Positions 41,617 through 49,300 of a stretch of DNA of 64,000 nt are shown here, piece after piece; position 1 is the stretch's first letter, and each line of letters opens with the position of its first letter. This DNA comes from JAEXNA01 sp041676625. GTDB lineage: Bacteria > Vulcanimicrobiota > Xenobia > Xenobiales > JADMJV01. The stretch covers positions 1 through 64,000 of the forward strand of contig JBAYRN010000004.1 of NCBI GenBank assembly GCA_041676625.1, given 5' to 3'. A program made the translations under genes and the position numbers. The notes under the pieces are model-generated. The model searched no databases. It was not told the origin of the DNA and saw only the letters and a list, made by a program, of their open reading frames with translations.

Positions 41617-43974
41617 GTGGACGCAACCGCCTTTGGTCAAGCAGACATCAAGGTACTTCTGGTAGACGATTCACCGGAGCAGCGGCAGTTTGTCGGACTG
41701 CAGTTGGCCGAGCTGAGGTCACCACGTTTCCATTTGCGCGAAGCGTTTCGCCTGGCCGATGGTCTATCGATCCTGAGCAATGAACGGATTGACGTAGCAC
41801 TTCTGGACCTCACTCTCCCCGACGCCCGGGGCCTGGAAGCCGTGACCACGGTCAGGAACCGGTTTCCGTCAGTGCCGGTGGTGGTGCTCACCGGAACCGA
41901 CGATGAGCGCCTGGCTATGAAGGCCCTGCGAGAGGGAGCCGATGACTATCTGGTCAAGGATGGGGTGACCGCGCAGGTCCTCAAGCGGGTCCTGCTCCAC
42001 GCCATGGAGCGTCACCGGGTGGCCGAGGCTCTGGCCAGCAGCCGGGAGCGCTTGCTGGAGGCCCAGAAGCTAGAAGCGTTGGGCCGCCTGGCGGGGGGGA
42101 TCGCCCACGATTTTAATAACGTTCTTGTCAGCATCATCGGCTACTCCGATATTCTGATGGAGGAGCTGGCCGATAGTGAGCTTTGTGAAGACGCTCGAGA
42201 GATCAAGTTGGCCGGGGAGCGGGCCACCCAGCTCACTCGGCAGATTCTGGCCTTCAGTCGCCGAGACCAACCCACCGTGGAGGCTCTGGATGTCAACGAG
42301 GTCGTGGACCCGATGCGGCGGATGCTGGCCCGGCTGCTACCTCGAAAGATCTGTCTGGACATAAAGCTTGAGCCCTCTCTACCACGTATTTTGGCCGACC
42401 GGGGCCACCTGGAGCAGGTGGTGATGAACCTGGTGGTCAATGCCCGGGACGCCATTTCCGAGCGGGGAAAGATCTGTGTGAAAACCGATATCGTTCAGAT
42501 GGAGCCGGACGGCCGGCATTTCGATACCGTGCCCTCTGCAGGCAACTACGTGGTCCTTCGGGTGGGTGACAACGGCTCGGGAATGCCCGAGCACGTGATC
42601 CGGCGGATTTTTGAGCCTTTCTTTACCACCAAATCCAAGGAGGCCGGAACCGGTCTCGGACTTTCCACGGTCTACGGAATCGTAAAATCGGCCGGCGGCG
42701 GGATCGCAGTGGACTCCGCCCCCGGGTTAGGTACCCAGTTTCATGTCTATTTCCCCATCTCAGAACGGGAAGGTACCTGTGCTGAAGAGACAGTCTATGA
42801 AATGCTCTCCAGCCCTTCCGGAGAAAAGATCCTGGTGCTGGAAGACAAAGAGCCGTTGCGCAAACTGGTGGAGCGAGTGCTGAAGCGGGCCGGCTATGAG
42901 GTTGTGAGTGCGGTGAATGAAGCAGACGCAGAGGCTCTCTACGATCACAGCGTCGATCTGCTGCTTTTGGCCAAAACTTTTCGTGGTCAAGATGGAGAGA
43001 AGCTGGCCAGCGGCTTACTCGAAGAAACCCCGGGGGGGAGGGTGTTGGTGCTCACCAGTCACGCGGCCGATCCGGTAGTAGCTCTGACCGCCTTCCCGTC
43101 TATAACCAAACCGTTTACCCCGGCCAGGCTGCTGACCCGGGTTTTGGAGGTCTTGAAGGCGCCGGCACCCACTTTCGAAGTGGTCACTTCAGAGAAGGGT
43201 TTTGCCTCGCCAGGAAAGCTGCCCACGGTGGGCGCCCCGACTTTACAGCAAGCGCCTCCCGAAGTAAATTCACGGCGAGAGAGCCAGGACGTTCAAGACC
43301 GGATCGACCATTTGAATCACATTATTTCTCACGACCTCCAGGAGCCCGTCCGGATGATCAATTCGTATCTCGGCCTGCTGGCTCGCCGTTCGGGCCCGGA
43401 TCTGGACTCGGGTAGTACCGAGTTCTTGGAGTTTGCCCGAGACGGGGGTGCTCGTTTGGAAAAGATGCTGCACGGAATTCTGAAGATTTCTCGTCTTAAT
43501 CGCGATGCCCCTCGGGAAGTCACGGCCGATACTCGAGCTATCTTTGAACGCGTGAAGGAAAAATTTGCGAAGTACCCGGGTACGTTGGAATGGAAAGGTG
43601 CCTTTGCCACGCTTCCCATGTCTGGGGAGCATCTGGAAACCGCTCTCATCGAACTGGTGGATAACGGCTTCAAGTTCCAAGCCGACAACCCCAAAGAGGC
43701 CCGGGTCACGGTGGCAGTGGAACTTACCGATGATTGCTTTGTAGTCAGCGTGGAAGACAACGGTGTGGGGTTTCCCTCGGGTGACCTGGCTCCGTGTCTT
43801 GAGCTATTTGGGAGAATGCACGCCCGCGACGAGTATGACGGCGTGGGACTGGGGTTAGCTCTGTGCGGTGAGATAGCCAGGGTGTACTCTGGCAGTGTTG
43901 TGCTGACGCGGTTGAAGGAGGGAGGCAGTAGCGTTGGCCTGATCATTCCGAGAAAGGAAACGATAGACAATTGA
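41617..43974 (+). CDS. Hybrid kinase with two transmitter modules
   Basis: A 785-residue soluble protein with five modules. A receiver (1-125) has Asp64 (LLDLTLPDARG). The first HisKA/HATPase has His164 (IAHDFNN), GGIAHDF, NLVVNARDAI and GTGLGLSTVYGIVKS. A second receiver (about 405-515) has no phospho-Asp; the position reads LLLLAKTFRG, so it is a pseudo-receiver. The second HisKA has His572 (IISHDLQEPVRMINSYL), typical of phytochrome-type kinases. The second HATPase has ELVDNGFKF, DNGVGFP and GVGLGLALC. GTG starts the protein. Its stop overlaps the next response regulator as TTGA. The second transmitter probably serves that Rcp1-like regulator (inference). Confidence 0.9.
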   Translation: MDATAFGQADIKVLLVDDSPEQRQFVGLQLAELRSPRFHLREAFRLADGLSILSNERIDVALLDLTLPDARGLEAVTTVRNRFPSVPVVVLTGTDDERLAMKALREGADDYLVKDGVTAQVLKRVLLHAMERHRVAEALASSRERLLEAQKLEALGRLAGGIAHDFNNVLVSIIGYSDILMEELADSELCEDAREIKLAGERATQLTRQILAFSRRDQPTVEALDVNEVVDPMRRMLARLLPRKICLDIKLEPSLPRILADRGHLEQVVMNLVVNARDAISERGKICVKTDIVQMEPDGRHFDTVPSAGNYVVLRVGDNGSGMPEHVIRRIFEPFFTTKSKEAGTGLGLSTVYGIVKSAGGGIAVDSAPGLGTQFHVYFPISEREGTCAEETVYEMLSSPSGEKILVLEDKEPLRKLVERVLKRAGYEVVSAVNEADAEALYDHSVDLLLLAKTFRGQDGEKLASGLLEETPGGRVLVLTSHAADPVVALTAFPSITKPFTPARLLTRVLEVLKAPAPTFEVVTSEKGFASPGKLPTVGAPTLQQAPPEVNSRRESQDVQDRIDHLNHIISHDLQEPVRMINSYLGLLARRSGPDLDSGSTEFLEFARDGGARLEKMLHGILKISRLNRDAPREVTADTRAIFERVKEKFAKYPGTLEWKGAFATLPMSGEHLETALIELVDNGFKFQADNPKEARVTVAVELTDDCFVVSVEDNGVGFPSGDLAPCLELFGRMHARDEYDGVGLGLALCGEIARVYSGSVVLTRLKEGGSSVGLIIPRKETIDN

Positions 43975-44405
43975 GACCGATAGAGATTTTACTGGTAGAG
44001 GACAACCCCGGAGATGTCCGTTTGACCCAGGAGGCGATGAAGGATGCCAAGGTGACCAATACCCTTCACGTGGTGGGCGACGGGATCGAGGCTCTGGAGT
44101 TCTTGAGGAAGGAAGGTCGCTTTCAAGATTCTCCGGTACCGGATTTGGTCTTACTGGATCTCAATCTCCCCCGCAAGAGCGGTCGGGAGGTCCTCCAGGA
44201 GATGAAGGAGTCCGAAGAGTTTAAAGCCATACCCGTGGTGGTTCTGACCACCTCGGAGGCCCATCGCGATGTGCTGGAGTCTTACAGCCTACAGGCCAAC
44301 TGCTACGTGACCAAGCCGTTAGATTTTGAACAGTTTTGTAAGGTGGTGGAAAGCATCGAGCAGTTCTGGTTCACCATGGTAAAGCTGCCCTCGACCAGTC
44401 TGTAA
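43971..44405 (+). CDS. Rcp1-like single-domain response regulator
   Basis: A 144-residue receiver with EDN near the N-terminus, phospho-Asp in LLLDLNLPRKSG, Thr in VLTTSE and Lys in YVTKPLDFEQF. The PLDFEQFCKVVESIEQFWF end and the 140-residue length are typical of regulators paired with phytochrome-like kinases (Rcp1 family). There is no output domain, so it relays phosphate or acts by protein contact. It overlaps the hybrid kinase gene by four bases, so the two are probably made together. A terminator follows. Confidence 0.9.
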   Translation: MRPIEILLVEDNPGDVRLTQEAMKDAKVTNTLHVVGDGIEALEFLRKEGRFQDSPVPDLVLLDLNLPRKSGREVLQEMKESEEFKAIPVVVLTTSEAHRDVLESYSLQANCYVTKPLDFEQFCKVVESIEQFWFTMVKLPSTSL

Positions 44406-44410
44406 CGTGA

Positions 44411-44436
44411 AAAAGGACCACCGAAGTGGCCCTCTT
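44411..44436. terminator. Bidirectional terminator
   Basis: Read on the minus strand, GGGCCAC-TTCG-GTGGTCC (one G-U pair) is followed by TTTTTC and would end rpmI-rplT transcription. On the plus strand the same hairpin is followed by TCTTTC, a weaker terminator for the response regulator operon. Confidence 0.75.
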
Positions 44437-44462
44437 TCGCGTCTAACAGATCAGGCAACGGG

Positions 44463-44828
44463 TTAGCTGAGCGCGGAAACGTTGTCTTTGGCTTTAGCCA
44501 CCAACGCTGCGAAGGCAGCGCTGTCTTCTATGGCGATTTGGGCCAGAACCTTACGGTCCAGGTTGATACCGGCATTTTTCAGTCCGTTCATAAAACGGCT
44601 GTAAGACATTCCGTTGGCTCGGGTGGCGGCGTTGATCCTGGCGATCCAGAGTCGACGAATCTCCCGTTTTTTGTTACGACGGTCGCGATAGGCGTACTGC
44701 TGGGCGTGTAGAAAAGCTTCCTGAGCAGAATTGACTCGGCGGCTTCTGGCCCCACGGTAGCCTTTCACGGCTTTCATGAGTTTGCGACGTTTTTTGAGGG
44801 CTATCGGCCCTCGTTTCACTCTTGGCAT
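44463..44828 (-). CDS. rplT: Ribosomal protein bL20
   Basis: A 121-residue protein with the bL20 signatures MPRVKRGPIALKKRRK, GYRGARSRR and RDRRNKKREIRRLWIARINA, plus GMSYSRFMNGLKNAGI. It binds 23S rRNA early in large-subunit assembly and, in many bacteria, represses its own operon by binding the leader mRNA. Length is normal. It follows rpmI after 24 bases on the same strand and ends at a terminator. Confidence 0.98.
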   Translation of the reverse strand: MPRVKRGPIALKKRRKLMKAVKGYRGARSRRVNSAQEAFLHAQQYAYRDRRNKKREIRRLWIARINAATRANGMSYSRFMNGLKNAGINLDRKVLAQIAIEDSAAFAALVAKAKDNVSALS

Positions 44829-44852
44829 GAGAGAAATCCTTTCTCAGGTTGC

Positions 44853-45056
44853 TTACAAGCCAGGTACGCAGAGACGAATCATTCTTTCGTCCGCTGCGGA
44901 AACCAGGGTGGTTTTCCGGAACTTGCGCGTACGCTTGGGGGATTTTTTCTCCCGGATGTGGTGACATCCGGAAAACTCCCGCATGCGCTTGAGCTTGCCT
45001 GTACCTGTCTTTTTCACACGTTTTGCTACCGCTTTTCTAGTCCGAATTTTCGGCAC
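44853..45056 (-). CDS. rpmI: Ribosomal protein bL35
   Basis: A 67-residue protein beginning VPKIRTRKAVAKRVKKTGTG, with the conserved Lys/Arg-rich core (HHIREKKSPKRTRKFRK). GTG at 45056 is the start: AAAGGAGG lies five bases upstream and the length then matches bL35. The longer frame to 45110 is leader sequence. infC, which usually precedes rpmI, is not here; instead a promoter and a structured leader stand directly upstream. Confidence 0.97.
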   Translation of the reverse strand: MPKIRTRKAVAKRVKKTGTGKLKRMREFSGCHHIREKKSPKRTRKFRKTTLVSAADERMIRLCVPGL

Positions 45057-45163
45057 GACAGCCTCCTTTCCGTGAAGGGCGCTTTTTCCAATCTCTTCCA
45101 CTTGGACCATACGAACTGATGTTGTAAGGTGGGAAGAGGTTCTTAAGGCTTAGCGCCAAACAG
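45057..45163 (-). promoter_or_regulatory. Structured leader of rpmI-rplT, probable bL20 control site
   Basis: The predicted transcript starts near 45163 and has a leader of about 107 bases. GGCGCT (45157-45152 on the minus strand) can pair with AGCGCC (45083-45078). Nested inside, CTCTTCCCAC pairs with GTGGAAGAG (45138-45129 with 45101-45093, one bulged base). Such long-range stems resemble bL20 autoregulatory leaders known upstream of rpmI-rplT in other bacteria. Binding is inferred. Confidence 0.55.
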
Positions 45164-45169
45164 GGCCCG

Positions 45170-45198
45170 AGTATAGCAAACTGGGATCAAGGCGTCAA
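45170..45198 (-). promoter_or_regulatory. Sigma-70-type promoter of rpmI-rplT
   Basis: On the minus strand TTGACG (45198-45193), a 17-base spacer and TATACT (45175-45170) form a near-consensus promoter. The -35 box touches the start codon of the divergent metalloprotease gene (GTG 45200). Confidence 0.85.
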
Positions 45199-45199
45199 T

Positions 45200-46330
45200 G
45201 TGAATTCACTCTCGAAATATCTGCTGAGACTCTCACTGATATTGGTCCTGGTCGCTTGCTCATCCTGGGCTTTCCCCGGTCATGTTTTTGTCGGCAATCA
45301 GCCGCTGCAACAAGATTCTGCTTCGGGATCGGTTTCGGTCATTCATTTCATACGCCTGGTCCAATCGGATCGACCAGACCAGGTCAAACTCGAGGGCTCC
45401 TCCCTGCTGATCACCGACACCGAAGGGCGTGTGCACACCATCACTCTCAATCAGGCTCAGCGCCTGGAGCGATGGCCGGAGGCCCTGGAATTGCTGGGGT
45501 ACCAGCGCAAGGAGAACCGGGATACCGGCGTGGTGGATTACCGGATGGTGGAGAAGGCCGAACTCGTCAAAGTCGAGAGCGATCGGATCAAGGAGGAGCG
45601 ATCCATGCGTCGGCCCGGGTACCGTAAGGCCCGGGAAACCTTTGACAAAGTCCTGGCCAAGATCGGCCGCTCCGAAGACCACGCCACCCGGGCTCGGATC
45701 GAATCCATCGGCCGCAAGATCGTGGCCCAGTGCCCCCTCGACGGTTTGCTCTGGAGGTTCGAGCTCATAGAGACCGACGCCCCCAACGCACTCTGCACCG
45801 GGGAGGGGCACGTGATCGTGACCACCGGACTTATGGACCTGGACTTGACCGACGATGAATTGGCCGGGGTGTTGGGGCACGAGGTCGCCCACGGGGTGCG
45901 CCGCCACGCTCAGATTTATGAAGAGCGTTATAACGAATACGTGAAACTGGTGGGCCAGATTCAGCAACTGAGCTACGACTACCAGCGGCTCAGCGAAGAC
46001 GGTACGCCCCACGAGATCCAGCGGCTGCGCTCCCAGGTGGGGGAACTGGAGAAGCGCTACAAGTTTGTGGTGGACTATCTCCAGAATAAGCAAGATTACG
46101 ACCAGGATGAAGAGGAGGAGTCCGATGTGCTGGGTATGCAGTACGCCGCCGCTGCGGGTTACGACCCCATGGGCGAGGGGAGGGCGCTGGTCAAACTTCG
46201 CAAGAGAGCGGTGGAACTCTTCGGGCAAGCCTATTTAGAGGGAAGTCGGACCCACCCTCCGCTGGAAAGACGGCTCCAGATTCAAGAAACGGTACGCCGC
46301 CGCTGGCAGGAAGAACTACGTAAAAGATAG
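45200..46330 (+). CDS. M48-family metalloprotease, lipoprotein
   Basis: A 376-residue protein with a lipoprotein-like signal (LLRLSLILVLVACSSWA; Cys at the lipobox LVAC). The zinc site is His227-Glu228 and His231 (LGHEVAHGVRRH), with the downstream EEEESD acidic segment supplying the third ligand, as in M48 peptidases of the BepA/LoiP type. A coiled-coil insertion (about 235-300) separates the two. Such enzymes degrade misfolded outer-membrane proteins or process envelope proteins. GTG 45200 has AAGG seven bases upstream. Its promoter must lie within the leader region of the divergent ribosomal operon. It converges on the STAND protein gene. Confidence 0.88.
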   Translation: MNSLSKYLLRLSLILVLVACSSWAFPGHVFVGNQPLQQDSASGSVSVIHFIRLVQSDRPDQVKLEGSSLLITDTEGRVHTITLNQAQRLERWPEALELLGYQRKENRDTGVVDYRMVEKAELVKVESDRIKEERSMRRPGYRKARETFDKVLAKIGRSEDHATRARIESIGRKIVAQCPLDGLLWRFELIETDAPNALCTGEGHVIVTTGLMDLDLTDDELAGVLGHEVAHGVRRHAQIYEERYNEYVKLVGQIQQLSYDYQRLSEDGTPHEIQRLRSQVGELEKRYKFVVDYLQNKQDYDQDEEEESDVLGMQYAAAAGYDPMGEGRALVKLRKRAVELFGQAYLEGSRTHPPLERRLQIQETVRRRWQEELRKR

Positions 46331-46341
46331 CGATACAGCGG

Positions 46342-49300
46342 CTACCAACGGCGCAGCTTCAGCAAGGTGGAGCGGGCGATGCCGGCCTGCAAGACCTTGG
46401 AGGGGGGAAGCGACAGCCACAACCTGGCCATATTGTTGACCTCGACTTCCAGCTCTCCGGTAGGAGGATGAAGGGTGATCGCCTCGGTCAGAGCCTCTAT
46501 ACCCGCATCCAGGCCTTTGAGTTGGCGAGGGGATTCAGCGTTGACCAGGTTCTGTGCGGTCAACAGGTAGCAACGCACCAGGCGGGGCAGGCTTTTTTGT
46601 CCGTATTTCAGATACTCCAGGTAGCACAGTCTGGTGGCCAGGCAGTAAAGCCCCGCAGACAGTGTGGCGAACTTCCAGGAGTAAGAACTCAACTCTCCCA
46701 CCCGGGCGGCCCGGCGGAGAATGGTTTCGGTCAGGGGGGTGTAAGCCTTCGGATGGTTCTTGACCAGGGCTTCCAGGGTGCCGACCACCATCTCTTCCAG
46801 GTTGCCACCCTGCGCCGAAGACTCGGGTAACGGCAGTTCACTCAAAAGCCGGGTCGCTTCTTCTCTCCACTGGCCTGGATCGTCCAGCAGGACACCCCGC
46901 AAAAGTGTCAGGACCCTGCTCAAGGCTTCGTGGCGCTCCGCCGGTAGCGAAGAAGCGTGGTAGACCCCGATCTGCAGAGGGAGCTCTTGATCGGGTGTGA
47001 GGGGCTGTTCATGGCGGCTCACGGCAAGGGTGCTTTTCAGGGTTTTGAGCGCCTCCTCTTGTCGGCCGAGCAGGTGCAGCAAGCGCGCCTTTTCCGCCGA
47101 GCGGGAAAGGGCTTCATCTCTTTGATAATTGCTCCGGGCGATGTCGATGGCAGGCTCCAGATCGTCTAACGCCTCCTGGTAGCGCCCTAGCTTTTGTAGC
47201 AGACTAGCCCGATTCTGCAGGCAGCTGGCCCGCCTCGGGCTCATCGCGCTCTCCGGCCGCCGACTGAACGCTTCCACCCCTCTGGAGTAGGCCTCCAGGG
47301 CCTCGGACTCCCGGCCCAGGGTATCCAATATGGCCCCTCGACCCGACTCTACGTCGGCCGCGAACTCCAGGATATCCGGACTGGTTTCTTGCAAGATCGG
47401 GGGCAGGGAATCTACGGCTTTATCAAAGTCTTCGAGGGCTTCTTCCAGGCGGTTTAGCTTGACCAGAGACCATCCCCGCTGAGTTTGAAGTTTGGTGATC
47501 GGATCGACGTCCTGGTTTTCCACCCAGTCACTTCGTAAGAGACTGCGGAAATTGTTTCGGAAACGACTCACCGCTTTCAGCAAGAGGGTCAACCGCTCCA
47601 CGGTGGTTCGGTAATCATTATCCCGTCTAGTGGGTATCAGGGCCAGCAGCCTTAAGCTCTTAAATAGCTTGATGCAGCGAGAGCGAAGCTCTCGATAGTC
47701 TTCCTCGCCCAGCCGCTCCAGGGCCAGTGCTTCGATTCGACCGTCCAGTTCCCGAAGTAGTTCTACCGAAGACTCAAAGTCATCCTGCAGTCCGTCGCTG
47801 AGCAGGTGGACTCGTTCCAACAAGATGTGGCAGTGGTGAAGTTCAAGTTCTGGCCCGGACAGCGCCTCGCCCAATTGGTCGACCACCTTGGCGGCCCGGT
47901 CCAGATCGACGAGACTGGCCTGTTGATCGGCCAGTTCTCCAAAGAGGGAGGCCCTCTCCAGTAAAGCGCTGATGATGGTCTGGGCGATCTGGGGCTCCTG
48001 CCAATATTCCTCTCTGCTCTCCTCGATCACCGCCGTCACGTCATCCAGGGCGCTGCCCAGTGAACCCATGGCCCGGAAGGCGGAAGCTCGCAGCAAATAG
48101 GCGTCGGCGGTCTTTAGAAGATTTTGCTTGTCGGTCTTGACGCTCTTGAAGAGAGCCAGGGCTCTGCTGGCAAGCTTGAGTTTGGTAGCGGCCTTCTGAG
48201 ATGGAAGCTGGGCAAACTGGAGGAGCGAGGTAGCCAGCTCTCCGAGCAGATGGGGATGCCCATCGGACTCCACCAGTCGAGTTAGAAGTTCGATGGCCCG
48301 TTGAAACTCTTCTTCGGCCCGGGCCGGCTGCCCCTCGTCTCGCAAGGCCGCAGCCAGGTTGTGGTGGGCTGCCGCCCGCTGAGCGGCCAGGGCCTCCCGG
48401 CGATCGGGGGTCAGCTTTTCTTCAAAGATCTCGAGCACCCGCTCGCAGCTCTTGCGGGCCACCTGGTGGTCCCCGGCTAGCAGACTGACTTCAGCCAGGG
48501 AGTTCAACGCCCCGGCGAGCTCTTCGAGGTGCTTGCTTCCCTGACTGACTACCGCCAGGCGATAATCGGCGACCGCTGCCGAGAGGTCTTCTCGGGCGGA
48601 TTCAAGATCATTGATGACTCGGTGAAGGCGGCCCCGGCAGCTCAGGGCGAAAGCTCTCTCAGCGTAGAGATCCTCCCGGTGCTCCTTCTCTACCAATCGG
48701 TCCAGGATCTCAACCGCTCGGTCAAAGCTCTCCTCGGCTTGCTTGAGGTCACTTCGGGGTAGCAGGCAGAGGCCTCGATTGGCGTAGGTCTTGGCCAGAT
48801 CGGTTCGCACGTCGATGCGGCCTTCGGCCACCAGATAGGTTCGAATAGAAATCGCGGAAGCGTAGTCTCGCTCGGCCTCTTCCAGGATCCCGTGGCGAGT
48901 CAGGATGGCTCCTCGATCGTTGTAAACCGAAGCCAGGTCGTTGCGGAGGTGTTCAAAGTTCTCCCGATGGACCAGGGTCTCCAATAGGTCGAGACTGGCA
49001 TTGGCGGCAGTCAGGGCGTACTCGATATTGCCCTGGTCAAGGGCGAGCCCCGCTCGGGTCTTGTAGACATCGGCCAGCTGCGGGCGGAGATCTCGCCGGT
49101 TTTCCTTTTCGACCAGCTCTAAATAGCCGGTCAGGGCCTCTTCCAGATCAATCTGGGCCTGGTGATAACTCTTGAGAGCCCGGTAGATCACGGCCCGATT
49201 ATGACGAGAAAGCATCCACAGGGAAGTGAGATCTTTGCGACCTTCGGCGACCACTTTTTCGTAGTTTAAGACAGCGCGGTCGGCGTAGGTCAGAGCCATG

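Noticed and set aside
45260..46228. Minus-strand open frame of 322 codons
   Set aside because: Antisense shadow of the M48 metalloprotease; no motif or ribosome-binding site.
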